NCBI GenBank assembly: GCA_038831005.1
Contig: JAWBKZ010000002.1
Location: 62,001 to 126,000 of the forward strand
Direction of reading: 5' to 3'
From: Ignisphaera sp.
GTDB taxonomy: Archaea; Thermoproteota; Thermoprotei_A; Sulfolobales; Ignisphaeraceae
Length of the DNA stretch: 64,000 bases
A model generated the notes under the pieces. That model had not been told where the DNA came from and made no database searches. It saw only the letters and a list, made by a program, of their open reading frames with translations. The position numbers were made by a program, and so were the translations under genes. This document shows positions 46,345 through 56,109 of this stretch, piece after piece. The stretch's first letter is position 1. Every line of letters starts with the position of its first letter.

Positions 46345-46888
46345 GTGTACCTCAAGATCTAAGTCAAAACATTAAGAACATCACATATCTATGCAATCAC
46401 GCAAAACTTCTCTCCATCACAAAGAAACAGTACCTTCAAACATAATGAACTCCATAAAGCGATTGAGGTATGGTTTCGTGAGAAGACATAGTTGTTGGGG
46501 TTAGTGATTAGCTTAAACAGAATGTTATGAATATATCAGAATCGAATTCAAGTACTTCAGATCTATCTATAGATTGTTATAGTATTACGTGTATTAAACC
46601 TACAGTAAGTATTGTTGTAGGAGGATAGGGATCTGTGGAACGAAAACTACTGGGTTATAGTATCGATGGTTAAACCTAACAAAGGTAGAGTTTATTCATA
46701 GTTTAGCTAGTCGGTAAACTCTAGATAAACTCTAGAACCTATTCTTTGTGTAGAGCTTTGAGAGTGGATGAGCTACACGAGATTCATCATGTTACCTTTA
46801 TTCAGATGTCTATGACCCTTCACAAGATGTGAGCAATTCTTATAATTTCTTAACTATGGTATCGATGGTTTGGAGGTGTTCTTAAATA
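46345..46888. other. Gap without a supportable gene
   Basis: Stops close all frames. A near-direct repeat AAACTCTAGA is present twice around 46720-46740. No RNA gene or regulatory element could be assigned beyond that. Confidence 0.4.
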
Positions 46889-48139
46889 ATGAATGTGTTT
46901 ACCATCATATTAAGAAGTATCGCTAAGAGAAAGTCGAGAACGGTGCTAACTATTCTTGGTGTAGCTGTTGGTGTAGGATTAATGTTTTCACTTCTATCTA
47001 TATCAGCATCTGGTACGCAAAGATCTTTAGAGCTTATTAGAAGAATATCAGGGGCAGATATAGTTGTTTACAATGGTACTAGAGGTTTCTCAACAAGTAT
47101 AATGTCTAGAGCTCGACAGGGTGTATCTTTCCAACCCTTTGTTTATCAATACATTGATATAGAGACTTTAAAACATATATCCGCTATTCCGGGTATTCTC
47201 ACTTTATCACCAGTTCTGCTATATAGAGCTAGTGTATCGTCATCTGGGAACATGATTGAGGTAGATGTCTATGGTATTGATCCTTCGAGTTATATGTCAG
47301 TATCATTACTCGAAATCGAGGAGGGGAGGTTCTTAAGTAGACTAAATGTATATGAGGTTGTGGTGGGTAGAGCTATAGCTGATGAGTTAGAAATTTCTGT
47401 AGGGGATAATATTGTTCTCGAGTTCGGTAATAAGAGTGCTACTCTCACTGTTGTGGGTATATATAGGGGTCTCAATAGATTTGCTGAAAACTTTATCTAT
47501 ATTCCTATAGATATTGCGCAAAACATAAGCGGACTTAACAACAAGATTTCTCAGATACTTATAAAATGTGTAGATCCTTCACAGGCTCAAGAAGTAGCGC
47601 AACAAATAACAAACTTAGTACCAGGTGTATCAGTATTTGTACCTATCGCCACAATCCAAAATGTATCTCAGGCAATCAATACTGTCACATACTTCTTTAC
47701 AATAATAGGTCTTGTGGCTATTACTGCAGGAGTTTTTGGTGTTATGAATACCATGACCATGGCTGTAGCTGAGAGAACAAGAGAGATAGGAATACTAAAA
47801 GCTATTGGTGCAAGCAATAGTTTTATCTTGAAGTTGTTTCTATTAGAATCAACGATTCTTGGTTTTATCGGGGGTGGCGTAGGTATATTCATAGGTTTAG
47901 TGCTATCCTATATTATAGCGCCTATACTAGCTCAAGCAGGTATACAAAGATTTTTCAGCACACCTGGAAGAGGATTAAGTCAACCATATTTACAACAAAC
48001 CCAGTTTAGTCTATCGATAACTCCTTTAACGATAGCATTATCTCTATTCTTGGGTATAGCTGTAGGCATTATAGCAGGTATTTATCCTGCTTATAGAGCT
48101 TATAGACTAAAACCTGTTGAGGCTTTAAAGCATGTCTAA
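46889..48139 (+). CDS. MacB/FtsX-type ABC transporter permease
   Basis: A 416-residue membrane protein of the MacB family. There is one helix at about 17-37 (KSRTVLTILGVAVGVGLMFS), then a large extracytoplasmic domain (about 40-260). Three helices follow in the last 150 residues, including the FtsX stretch TMAVAERTREIGILKAIGAS. It ends ALKHV and overlaps the ATPase gene by 8 bases. The pair probably exports lipids, peptides or lipoproteins, or works as a mechanotransmitter. Confidence 0.9.
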   Translation: MNVFTIILRSIAKRKSRTVLTILGVAVGVGLMFSLLSISASGTQRSLELIRRISGADIVVYNGTRGFSTSIMSRARQGVSFQPFVYQYIDIETLKHISAIPGILTLSPVLLYRASVSSSGNMIEVDVYGIDPSSYMSVSLLEIEEGRFLSRLNVYEVVVGRAIADELEISVGDNIVLEFGNKSATLTVVGIYRGLNRFAENFIYIPIDIAQNISGLNNKISQILIKCVDPSQAQEVAQQITNLVPGVSVFVPIATIQNVSQAINTVTYFFTIIGLVAITAGVFGVMNTMTMAVAERTREIGILKAIGASNSFILKLFLLESTILGFIGGGVGIFIGLVLSYIIAPILAQAGIQRFFSTPGRGLSQPYLQQTQFSLSITPLTIALSLFLGIAVGIIAGIYPAYRAYRLKPVEALKHV

Positions 48140-48857
48140 GGGTGTTGTTGTTCAGCTAAGAAATGTTGTTAAGACCTATAGATACGGTAAACAGTACGTT
48201 CAAGCACTTAGAGGAATTGATCTAGACGTTCAACGAAGCGAAATAGTATGTATAGTTGGGCCTTCGGGTTCTGGAAAAACAACGTTACTCAATATCATTG
48301 GAGGGTTGGATAGAGTTGATATAGGTAAAGTAATTGTAGATGGAATTGATTTATGTAGCCTTAATGAAAGAGAGTTAGTAGAGTTTAGGCTCAGGAAGAT
48401 AGGCTACGTATTTCAATTCTACAACTTAATACCTACATTATCGGTACTCGAAAACGTAGAGCTACCTATGTATCTTCTAGGTGTTAAAGAGAAAGAAAGG
48501 AAAGAGAGAGCAATAGAGTTGCTCCAGCTTGTAGGTATTCAACATTTAGCGAATAGAACACCAGATACACTTAGTGGAGGTGAACAACAACGTGTTGCAA
48601 TTGCTCGTGCTCTAGCAGTCAATCCTGCAATAATTCTTATGGATGAACCCACAGGAGCACTAGATACAGATAACACGAAGAAACTTATAGATTTAATTAA
48701 AAAGCTCAACAATAAGCTTGGTCAGACATTTATTGTAGCTACACACGACATCTTAGTGGCTAAAGAATGCACAAACATATGCACACTAAGAGATGGGAAA
48801 ATAACTAATGTCTACAAACCTTCAGAAATAGGTAGACTATTTCAGTACCTAGTCTAG
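48132..48857 (+). CDS. MacB/LolD-type ABC transporter ATPase
   Basis: A 241-residue ATPase of the LolD/MacB type. Walker A is [12 protein letters not shown] (about 41), Q-loop [17 protein letters not shown], signature [14 protein letters not shown] and Walker [13 protein letters not shown]. The start overlaps the permease gene by 8 bases. Together they form a complete MacB-like exporter without a separate accessory protein here. Confidence 0.93.
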   Translation: MSKGVVVQLRNVVKTYRYGKQYVQALRGIDLDVQRSEIVCIVGPSGSGKTTLLNIIGGLDRVDIGKVIVDGIDLCSLNERELVEFRLRKIGYVFQFYNLIPTLSVLENVELPMYLLGVKEKERKERAIELLQLVGIQHLANRTPDTLSGGEQQRVAIARALAVNPAIILMDEPTGALDTDNTKKLIDLIKKLNNKLGQTFIVATHDILVAKECTNICTLRDGKITNVYKPSEIGRLFQYLV

Positions 48858-48974
48858 ACAAACACTAAACAATTGCTTTAGTTCAAGCCAAGATATTCAA
48901 TAAAATGAAAAGAAACTCCAACCCTCTCCAGAACTCTCTCCTCAAGACTAGAGTTTGATGGCTGATAGATCACT

Positions 48975-49205
48975 ATGGTATACTGGGTGGTTTATGTGGA
49001 TACTGTTTTTAGTATTAAAATTAGGAAAGAGGTTAAGGAGAAGATGAAGAAGTATAGGGATGGGGTCAACTTGGCTGAAGAGAGTTGCAGATATATTGAA
49101 GAGATTTTGAGGAAGTTAGAGGCTCAAGAGAATTTTGAGAAGATTTTGAAAGAGCTTGAAAAACTGGGTGGAGTATCTAGAAATGGTTTGCTGTTAGCTC
49201 TGTGA
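48975..49205 (+). CDS. Orphan VapB-type antitoxin
   Basis: A 76-residue protein. VFSIKIRKEVKEKMKKYRD is a ribbon-helix-helix-like strand and helix, followed by long charged helices (CRYIEEILRKLEAQENFEKI). This is the crenarchaeal VapB pattern. The start is ATG 48975; GTG 48987 and GTG 48993 are alternatives. The expected vapC directly after it survives only as a short frame (see 49213). Confidence 0.7.
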   Translation: MVYWVVYVDTVFSIKIRKEVKEKMKKYRDGVNLAEESCRYIEEILRKLEAQENFEKILKELEKLGGVSRNGLLLAL

Positions 49206-49212
49206 GAGAATC

Positions 49213-49308
49213 GTGATAGTAGTTAATGTTTTTGCTTTAATAGCTTGTCAGAATCTTCTATCTATAAGAATTGTTAGAGATTTGCAACATTCTTTACTCA
49301 TTCAATGA
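49213..49308 (+). pseudogene. Truncated vapC remnant
   Basis: GTG 49213 opens a 31-codon frame IVVNVFALIAC, matching the PIN start VVDASALA but with Asn in place of the first catalytic Asp. It ends at TGA 49306-49308. It sits 8 bases after the vapB stop, exactly where vapC is expected. The rest of the PIN domain is absent, so the toxin is probably lost. Confidence 0.5.
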
Positions 49309-49367
49309 TTCTCATCGTTAGAGATGGACATCTTTCTGCTCTATCATATGTTTAGAGTATGTAACAT

Positions 49368-49796
49368 TTATTTCCAGTATTTTGGTGGCTCACTTTTTCT
49401 AAGTTTGGTGGTAGGTTCCCACCTAAATCTCCATAAACCTTTGCCAACATCTTCTAACACAAGTTGGAATTCACTAATAGTTTTATCGCTTAAAAGAACC
49501 TCATCAGCTAGAGGCGATATAACTATATCGATATCTACTTCAGATGATATAGTGTCTTCTGCAACTACTACAGATTTACAGATCCTAGGCGCAATCCAGA
49601 CTCTTAAGGGTCCTCCAGCAGTTTCAAAAACTGTTTCTTCAAAGCTTTGTGTAGGAGGCCAAAGCCCTAGAGTCTGGGCAACAGGTATAGGAATTAAAAT
49701 TTGTGGTGTTTCTGATTCGTAACCACTATTAGCTAAAGCACTTACATCAATACTTTTACTACCACAGATAATCCTAACCTTAACCCTTACAACCAA
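49368..49796 (-). CDS. Retropepsin-like fold protein with Asn at the active-site position
   Basis: A 142-residue protein starting at TTG 49796. VSALANSGYESETPQILIPI followed by GLWPP resembles the aspartic-protease-like family of archaea, whose active-site triplet is normally D-T/S-G; here it is N-S-G. Loss of the Asp argues against a protease. A second region (EVDIDIVISPLADEVL) fits the second half of the fold. The overlapping plus-strand frame (49324-49722) is a shadow. Confidence 0.6.
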   Translation of the reverse strand: MVVRVKVRIICGSKSIDVSALANSGYESETPQILIPIPVAQTLGLWPPTQSFEETVFETAGGPLRVWIAPRICKSVVVAEDTISSEVDIDIVISPLADEVLLSDKTISEFQLVLEDVGKGLWRFRWEPTTKLRKSEPPKYWK

Positions 49797-49798
49797 AA

Positions 49799-49876
49799 CT
49801 ATGCACCTTTACAAGCCTTAATTCTCCCAACTCTAGTCTTATGATCTCTAATAAGACCAACGAAAATCTTCTTCAT
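49799..49876 (-). CDS. Very small basic peptide upstream of the retropepsin-like gene
   Basis: ATG 49876 opens a 25-codon frame (MKKIFVGLIRDHKTRVGRIK, then ACKGA) ending 2 bases before the retropepsin-like gene. It is basic, and GAGGTG lies about 10 bases upstream of the ATG. It may be a leader or a fragment of a small antitoxin-like protein. Support is modest. Confidence 0.3.
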   Translation of the reverse strand: MKKIFVGLIRDHKTRVGRIKACKGA

Positions 49877-50288
49877 AGAGTAAGCACCTCAGATTACTTA
49901 TTAACTCAAAAAGATTATCTATTTATCTACTGAAGCAACCTATATCTACCGATTTTCTTGACAATATTGATTAGATTATAGTTAACTGCAGTAGATGGAT
50001 TATGTGTCCAACTTAATGAATGATATCATCTTTCAGCAATCTCTGTATCGTTATATAGCTAAACCCAACTTATTATATAGACTTTCTTTTCAGTATTCAT
50101 CAACAAGGTAAGAGAATATTGTGACAAGAATCTTTATCTAGATTTGAAACATATATACCTTACCTACTGCATCATTACTAAAGCTATTGCATCTAGTGCT
50201 TTAATCTACATCTAATTCGTTCTGAACTGAAGTAGCGATCTAGGTTAATAATTTTATGTCTCTAGATAGCCAAATGATCTTAATTGAT
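49877..50288. other. Gap between the small frame and the tRNA-Arg gene
   Basis: No gene is visible. The stretch is AT-rich. No partial copy of the nearby tRNA 3' end is present, so it does not look like an integration scar. Confidence 0.35.
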
Positions 50289-50367
50289 TGGCGGGCCCGA
50301 GGGGATTTGAACCCCTGACCACCGGCTCCGCAGGCCGGCGCTCTATTCCTGGCTGAGCTACGGGCCC
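50289..50367 (-). tRNA. tRNA-Arg (GCG anticodon)
   Basis: The minus strand folds into a full cloverleaf. Acceptor GGGCCCG pairs with CGGGCCC, D-stem GCTC/GAGC, and anticodon stem CCGGC/GCCGG with loop CTGCGGA (anticodon GCG, reading CGC). T-stem AGGGG/CCCCT encloses TTCAAAT. Discriminator is G and CCA is encoded (50289-50291). No intron. It lies 154 bases from the pyrophosphatase gene on the other strand. Confidence 0.95.
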
Positions 50368-50521
50368 AGAGAGAGTGGTACTATGTGGAGTACTATTTGT
50401 GGGTTTTTGGGTTTATTTGTCTAGATATGTATTGTTTTTAGATATATTCTTCTAGATTTTATGCGTTAAGTTTTTTATCTCTTCTTTTTGGCTTTTTGGT
50501 TTCATAGAAGGTGATGAATAG

Positions 50522-52675
50522 ATGAGTAGTATACTAAGTTTATCACTATACTTAGGTATTGTTGCTGGTTTGGTATCGTTGTTTTATGTTCTTGCACTAG
50601 TGTTTGATATAAAGAGGAGGTTGCCTTCAAGAGATAGTGAAGAAGAGAGACGGGCTATAGAGATACATGGGTATATCATGAGTGCTGCTAAAGCATATAT
50701 AGGTGCTCAGTATAGAGTCATTATGGCTGTTGTTGGAGCAATAACAATTTTGATTGTTGCTGGAGGTTTTGTTGTCAACAATATGTCTGTTGTTCTTACT
50801 GGTGCTATGTATCTTGTTGGTGGTATAAGCTCCATGGCTGTAAGTGTGATTGGTATGCTTATGGCTGTTGAATCCAATATAAGGGTCTTGAACACACTAT
50901 CTAGAAAAAGTTTGAGAGAAGCTCTATCTCTAGCATTTAGAGGAGGCTCTGTTACAGGTTTTATGGTTGGTGGCATAGGGTTACTACTCATATCAATACT
51001 CTTCATATGCCTAAAGACATATGTAGGTGAAGTAGAAGCAGCTAAAATACTTCTAGGCTATGCCTTTGGAGCAAGTACTGTAGCTCTTTTTGCAAGAGTT
51101 GGTGGAGGTATATATACAAAAGCTGCAGATGTAGGTGCAGACCTTGTTGGCAAGGTCGAGAGGGGTATTCCGGAAGACGATCCAAGAAATCCAGGCGTTA
51201 TAGCTGATAATGTTGGTGATAATGTTGGTGATTGTGCTGGTATGGGTGCAGATCTCTTTGAATCATATGTAGAAGCAATAATAGCGCCAATGGTTATAGG
51301 CGGTGTACTCAGTAGTATAGTGGGGAATACAGATCTAATGGCATATCCCTTACTTTTCTCATCTATAGCTCTAGTAACATCGCTTATATCGTCTCAATTC
51401 ATCTCTATATCGCCTATCAAAGAGCCTAGCAAAACATTAACACTAGCATCTATTCTAGCTATACTCTTTGCTATACTTATCAACGGTATAGCGACATTTG
51501 CAGTAAATCCTTCATTAGCAACACTATGGGGTGTAGGTGTACTAGGGCTTATAGTTGGAGCTATAGTGGGCTTTACATCAGACTACTTCACATCACCTCT
51601 ATACAGACCTGTTAAAATAGTGGCTGAACATTCGCAATTCGGTCCTGCTTTAACAATTCTTAGTGGTATGTCTATGGGATTCTATAGCGTGTTTATACCT
51701 AGTATAGCAATAGCTTTAGCAGTAATAGCCTCTTACACATTAGGAGCATCTATAACAAGAGAACCATTACTCTCCGGTATGTATGCCGCAGCACTAGCTG
51801 GTACAGGTATGCTTGCTGTAGCACCGATCATTGTTGCAGCAGATGCATATGGACCTGTGGTAGATAATGCTGCAGGTTTAGCTGAACAAGCAGGTTATGA
51901 AGAATTTGTAAGAGATCTAGCTGATAAACTCGATTCAGCTGGAAACACCATGAAGTCTATATCTAAAGGCTATGCAATTGGATCAGCAGCTCTAACAGCT
52001 CTAGGACTGATATTCAGCTATGTGAGCGTCATAGCTGATATAAAGAAAGAGAGTATAGAGATGGTCTTGAGCAAGATATTCAACATAGGCAACATAGATT
52101 ATGGAGTATTCTTCTTAGGAGGCATAATCATAGGTGTTGTAATGGTTGCATTCTTTGTAGCCATGGTCATTCAAGCTACAACAGCAGCTGCAGGAAAACT
52201 AGTCGATGAGATTAGGAGACAGTTTAGAGAGAGACCAGGTATACTTGAATGGAAAGAGAGACCAGATTACGAGAAAGCGGTAAGGATAGTTACATTCTAT
52301 GCCATAAGAAGGCTTATAGCTCCAGGAATACTAGCATTAGCAACACCTATACTCATAGGCATGGTGCTTGGCTATGGAACAGGAGACCCGTGGAGAGGAG
52401 CAGCAGCAGTCGGAGGCTTACTCATAGGTGCTGTAGCTTCAGGGCTACTGCTAGGACTATTCCAAGGAAATGTAGGTAACACCTGGGATAATGCTAAAAA
52501 GTACATAGAGATGGGCAACCTAGGAGGAAAGGGTTCTGATACTCACAAAGCTGCAGTTGTTGGAGATACTGTGGGAGATCCATTAAAAGATGCATCAGGA
52601 CCAGCTATAAACATAATGATAAAGGTAATGGCTGTAGCAGCCTCAGTCCTAATACCCTATCTACTCTTCCTATAG
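50522..52675 (+). CDS. hppA: Membrane-bound proton-pumping pyrophosphatase
   Basis: A 717-residue integral membrane enzyme with about 16 helices that couples PPi hydrolysis to proton export. Signature stretches are GGGIYTKAADVGADLVGKVE, EDDPRNPGVIADNVGDNVGD and VGDTVGDPLKDASGPAIN, which hold the Mg-PPi ligands. At the K+-dependence site the sequence is GNTMKSISKG; a lysine there indicates the K+-independent subtype. It helps recycle PPi made by, among others, PRPP-using and aminoacylation reactions. It is flanked by two tRNA genes on the opposite strand. Confidence 0.95.
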   Translation: MSSILSLSLYLGIVAGLVSLFYVLALVFDIKRRLPSRDSEEERRAIEIHGYIMSAAKAYIGAQYRVIMAVVGAITILIVAGGFVVNNMSVVLTGAMYLVGGISSMAVSVIGMLMAVESNIRVLNTLSRKSLREALSLAFRGGSVTGFMVGGIGLLLISILFICLKTYVGEVEAAKILLGYAFGASTVALFARVGGGIYTKAADVGADLVGKVERGIPEDDPRNPGVIADNVGDNVGDCAGMGADLFESYVEAIIAPMVIGGVLSSIVGNTDLMAYPLLFSSIALVTSLISSQFISISPIKEPSKTLTLASILAILFAILINGIATFAVNPSLATLWGVGVLGLIVGAIVGFTSDYFTSPLYRPVKIVAEHSQFGPALTILSGMSMGFYSVFIPSIAIALAVIASYTLGASITREPLLSGMYAAALAGTGMLAVAPIIVAADAYGPVVDNAAGLAEQAGYEEFVRDLADKLDSAGNTMKSISKGYAIGSAALTALGLIFSYVSVIADIKKESIEMVLSKIFNIGNIDYGVFFLGGIIIGVVMVAFFVAMVIQATTAAAGKLVDEIRRQFRERPGILEWKERPDYEKAVRIVTFYAIRRLIAPGILALATPILIGMVLGYGTGDPWRGAAAVGGLLIGAVASGLLLGLFQGNVGNTWDNAKKYIEMGNLGGKGSDTHKAAVVGDTVGDPLKDASGPAINIMIKVMAVAASVLIPYLLFL

Positions 52676-52690
52676 AATCTCTCCATCAAT

Positions 52691-52711
52691 TATTTTTTAT
52701 CATCTTTTTAA
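52691..52711 (+). terminator. T-rich terminator after hppA
   Basis: Two T-tracts (TTTTTT at 52693-52698 and TTTTT at 52705-52709) lie 18-35 bases after the stop. Archaeal RNA polymerase commonly terminates at such T-runs without a hairpin. Confidence 0.5.
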
Positions 52712-52788
52712 CCATAATTCTCTAGATGTAGATAATAAGATTCAGACATTTATTACCATTATTTAAACCATCAAATCAAGTAATTGTT

Positions 52789-52864
52789 TGGTGGACCGGC
52801 CGGGATTTGAACCCGGGACCCCTCGGGTGCGAACCGAGTGCTCTTCCAGCTGAGCTACCGGCCC
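52789..52864 (-). tRNA. tRNA-Ala (CGC anticodon)
   Basis: The minus strand gives a complete cloverleaf. Acceptor GGGCCGG pairs with CCGGTCC and includes the G3-U70 wobble pair that is the tRNA-Ala identity element. D-stem GCTC/GAGC, anticodon stem CTCGG/CCGAG with loop TTCGCAC (anticodon CGC, reading GCG), and T-stem CCGGG/CCCGG enclosing TTCAAAT are all present. Discriminator is A, and CCA is encoded (52789-52791). No intron. Confidence 0.95.
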
Positions 52865-52963
52865 AACTAGATGCTCAGTCAACACTACATGTAGTAACTT
52901 AGGTGGGTTTTTAAGTGTTCTCAACTTTTTAATTGATTTTACGTATTATATCTGTAGCTTAGA

Positions 52964-52973
52964 CTATATATAT
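52964..52973 (+). promoter_or_regulatory. TATA box of the orc1/cdc6 gene
   Basis: CTATATATAT is centred about 21-25 bases before TTG 52989, placing transcription at or next to the start codon. This supports the TTG start and a leaderless message. Confidence 0.6.
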
Positions 52974-52988
52974 CTAGGGTACTGAAAG

Positions 52989-54212
52989 TTGGTAGCAGTT
53001 AATAAAGGTCTTGATGTGCTTGATAATATATTTACCCAAACACTGAAGTCAAAGATATTTACCAATAGAGATGTTCTTAGACCTGATTACATACCTAATG
53101 AACTTCCACATAGAGAAGAGCAGATGGCTAAACTAGGTTCTATACTTGCCCCTGCTTTGAGAGGATCTAAACCTAACAATATATTCATTTATGGATTAAC
53201 TGGTACAGGTAAAACTGCTGTCACAAAATATGTTCTAAAGAGACTCCATGGAAAGGCACTAGATGTTGGTGTAGATATCCTTCCATGCTATATCAATACT
53301 AGACAAGAAGATACAACGTATAGGGTTATACTTAGGTTAAGCGAATGTGTAGGTCTTAAGCTACCCTTCACAGGTATATCTACAGCTGAAGCCTATAGGA
53401 GATTCATAAAGGTTATAGATGCCAGGAACACTATAATGATAGCTGTTCTAGATGAAATAGACTTTCTAATCAAGAAGCATGGAGATGAGCTTCTTTATAG
53501 ACTCACTAGAAGTAGTGATGATCTTAAACAGTCAAAGATATCGTTAATAGGTATAACGAATGATCTCAAACTAGTTGAGGATCTAGATCCACGTGTAAGA
53601 AGTAGTCTAGGTGAGATAGAGATGGTTTTTCCACCCTATAATGCTGTACAGCTAGAAGATATTCTTAGACAAAGAGCACGAATCGCGTTTAATCCAGAAG
53701 CTATAAGTGATGACGTTATAAGCCTTTGTGCAGCTTTAGCAGCTAGAGAACATGGAGATGCTAGAAGAGCTCTTGATCTACTTAGGGTTGCTGGCGAGAT
53801 AGCTGAAAGAGAGAACAGCTCTAAAGTAGCGATAGACCATGTCTATAAAGCCTTGAGGGAGATTGAGAGAGACAGGGCACATGAGCTAATATCCTCTATG
53901 CCTCTCCACAGTAAACTAGTACTCTTCTCTATATATAGTTTAACTAAAGATGGTGGAAAAGTGACTACAGGTGATGTTTATGCACACTATAAGTCTCTAT
54001 GTATGCGTCTCGGTATAGAGAGTGTTACTCAGAGAAGAGTTAGCGATATAATTAGTGAACTAGATATGGTGGGATTAATTACAGCTCACGTTATTAGTAG
54101 AGGTCGCTACGGGAAAACAAGAGTTTTATCCCTAGCTATACCTCCTGAAGTTATTGTAGAGGCACTTAAAGAGGATCCATATATTGTCCACATGTTATCT
54201 AGGGATAGATGA
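52989..54212 (+). CDS. cdc6: Orc1/Cdc6 replication initiator
   Basis: A 407-residue AAA+ initiator that binds replication origins and loads MCM. Walker A is [13 protein letters not shown] (about 70), Walker [11 protein letters not shown] (about 152) and sensor 1 LIGITND. The box containing [10 protein letters not shown] follows. A C-terminal winged helix (about 330-400) includes [18 protein letters not shown]. It starts at leaderless TTG. I looked upstream for origin recognition boxes (the CCAxTGGAAAC type) and found none, so the gene need not mark an origin. Confidence 0.93.
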   Translation: MVAVNKGLDVLDNIFTQTLKSKIFTNRDVLRPDYIPNELPHREEQMAKLGSILAPALRGSKPNNIFIYGLTGTGKTAVTKYVLKRLHGKALDVGVDILPCYINTRQEDTTYRVILRLSECVGLKLPFTGISTAEAYRRFIKVIDARNTIMIAVLDEIDFLIKKHGDELLYRLTRSSDDLKQSKISLIGITNDLKLVEDLDPRVRSSLGEIEMVFPPYNAVQLEDILRQRARIAFNPEAISDDVISLCAALAAREHGDARRALDLLRVAGEIAERENSSKVAIDHVYKALREIERDRAHELISSMPLHSKLVLFSIYSLTKDGGKVTTGDVYAHYKSLCMRLGIESVTQRRVSDIISELDMVGLITAHVISRGRYGKTRVLSLAIPPEVIVEALKEDPYIVHMLSRDR

Positions 54213-54783
54213 TGGTTATTTTGATGTAGCTTACAAAAGGATTAAGCTTAAGCATAAAACAGTTCTTGTAGGAGCTGTAGTGTGTTTTGATAGATTCAAG
54301 GACCTGTATATAGAGCTTGTTACAGTTGATGGTCTTGATGCTCTTGGATCGGCTTTCACCATCCTCGAAAAATCCTTATCTTTATATAATATCGATGCTG
54401 TATTTCTAGATGGTGTTACATACGCAGGTTTCAATATAGTTGATCCCAGAAAACTCTATGCCTTAGGAGATACACCTATTATTACTGTGTTTAGACATAG
54501 GCTAGATCTATCCAAGATATATCTAGCTCTCGAGAAACACTTCAGAGACTATAGATACAGATACGAAGTCATTGAAAACATCTATAGTAAAAGTATTGAG
54601 TTAGAGCTTAAGCATATACCTACAACTATAAGGATACATGTTCTAGGTATGGATATAGTTAGAGCTAAAAGAGTTGTGATAGAACAATGTAAAGTATTTG
54701 CTGATCCCTATCCCCTAAGAATTGCCGATAGAGTTGCCTCACTTGCTGGAAGACTAATCAATAGATCTCTAGACCTCTTCTAA
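54184..54783 (+). CDS. DUF99 family protein
   Basis: A 199-residue archaeal DUF99 protein. The opening LGIDDGYF and the later [18 protein letters not shown] and [14 protein letters not shown] segments are family landmarks. DUF99 is related to endonuclease V-like folds, but no activity is proven. It begins at TTG 54184, inside the end of orc1 (29-base overlap), and its stop overlaps the convergent ahcY by 4 bases. Confidence 0.85.
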   Translation: MSTCYLGIDDGYFDVAYKRIKLKHKTVLVGAVVCFDRFKDLYIELVTVDGLDALGSAFTILEKSLSLYNIDAVFLDGVTYAGFNIVDPRKLYALGDTPIITVFRHRLDLSKIYLALEKHFRDYRYRYEVIENIYSKSIELELKHIPTTIRIHVLGMDIVRAKRVVIEQCKVFADPYPLRIADRVASLAGRLINRSLDLF

Positions 54784-56021
54784 GCGCTCTCCAGATACTT
54801 TTTCTGTTCATCGGTTAGCTCATCTATATCTATATTCATAGATTTAAGCTTTAATCTAGCTACAAGAGAATCTATTTCGTAAGGAACATTAAGGACCTTT
54901 TTATCAAGCTTATTTCTATTCTCGACAATATATTTGACTGAGAGAGCCTGATTTGCAAAACTCATATCCATAACCTCGCTAGGATGACCTTCAGCACATA
55001 CCAGATTAACCAATCGACCTTTACCAAGTAGATACAGCTTCTTGCCATTAGGTAGCATATACTCTGTTACACATTCCCTAATTTCTCTCCTTTCTACAGC
55101 TAACTTCTCTAGACTCTTGACATCTACTTCAACATCGAAATGACCTGCATTAGCTAAAATCACTCCATCCTTCATATCCATGAAGTGTTCCTCAGTAATC
55201 ACCTTAATATTGCCTGTCGCAGTAATAAATACATCACCTATTCTAGCGGCTTCACTCATCCTCATAACCTCGAATCCATCCATAACAGCTTCTAGAGCTT
55301 TTATTGGATCTACTTCTGTAACGATAACTCTTGCACCCATTCCTCGTAGCCTCAAAGCTATACCTCTACCTACCCAACCATAGCCTGCAACTACAATGAT
55401 CTTTCCTGAGAGAAGCATATTTGTAGCTCTCAATAATCCATCTATTGTGCTTTGTCCAGTACCATACCTATTGTCGAAGAGATACTTTGTATATGCATTA
55501 TTTACAGCTATAACAGGATAGAGTAAAGCATTTTGTTTTTCCATAGCCTTTAGCCTAGTTACACCAGTTGTTGTTTCTTCTGTTCCGCCCAGTACTTTTC
55601 TAGCCGTATCTGGTCTAGATCTATGTATATAGACATGTAGATCAGCTCCATCATCTATAACTATATCTGGCTCTATCTTCGAGATTGTATCTATAGCCCA
55701 GAAATACTCATCTTCTGTTTCACCTCTCCAAGCAAATACATGGATACCTTCTTCAACAAGTGCAGCTGCAACATCATCTTGTGTAGATAGAGGATTACTA
55801 GCAGCAAGCCATACTTCAGCACCTCCACTTTTTAGTGTTTCTACAAGAATAGCTGTCTCTTTAGTTACATGAAGTACTGCAGATATCTTAATGCCTTTAA
55901 GTGGTTTCTCTTCCTCAAACATCTTCTTGATCAGATTCATTACAGGCATATGCTGTTTTGCCCATTCGATCTGGAGTTTCCCTTTTGGCGCAAGATTTAG
56001 ATCCTTAACTCTATACTCCAT
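54780..56021 (-). CDS. ahcY: S-adenosylhomocysteine hydrolase
   Basis: A 413-residue NAD-dependent enzyme that splits S-adenosylhomocysteine, the by-product of methyltransferases such as Trm-G10 encoded nearby. Landmarks are [39 protein letters not shown], and the NAD loop [19 protein letters not shown] (about 220). The end of the protein carries the shorter archaeal C-terminus. It is transcribed convergently with the DUF99 gene. Confidence 0.95.
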   Translation of the reverse strand: MEYRVKDLNLAPKGKLQIEWAKQHMPVMNLIKKMFEEEKPLKGIKISAVLHVTKETAILVETLKSGGAEVWLAASNPLSTQDDVAAALVEEGIHVFAWRGETEDEYFWAIDTISKIEPDIVIDDGADLHVYIHRSRPDTARKVLGGTEETTTGVTRLKAMEKQNALLYPVIAVNNAYTKYLFDNRYGTGQSTIDGLLRATNMLLSGKIIVVAGYGWVGRGIALRLRGMGARVIVTEVDPIKALEAVMDGFEVMRMSEAARIGDVFITATGNIKVITEEHFMDMKDGVILANAGHFDVEVDVKSLEKLAVERREIRECVTEYMLPNGKKLYLLGKGRLVNLVCAEGHPSEVMDMSFANQALSVKYIVENRNKLDKKVLNVPYEIDSLVARLKLKSMNIDIDELTDEQKKYLESA

Positions 56022-56109
56022 AAAGTATCACAAAAGTGTTAGATATCTTACAGCTTAAAACTTGTTAACAGTACCTGGTTAGAAGCTTGTATCAGAAGGT
56101 GTAGAATCC

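Noticed and set aside
49324-49722. 132-codon plus-strand frame opposite the retropepsin-like gene
   Set aside because: The minus strand gives a fold-like sequence (ANSGYES and GLWPP), so the plus frame is a shadow.
50280-52870. Integrated element at the tRNA genes
   Set aside because: No duplicated tRNA 3' fragment and no integrase gene are present nearby.
52680-52988. Replication origin beside orc1/cdc6
   Set aside because: No ORB-type repeat (CCAxTGGAAAC-like) or AT-rich unwinding element with flanking repeats could be found.
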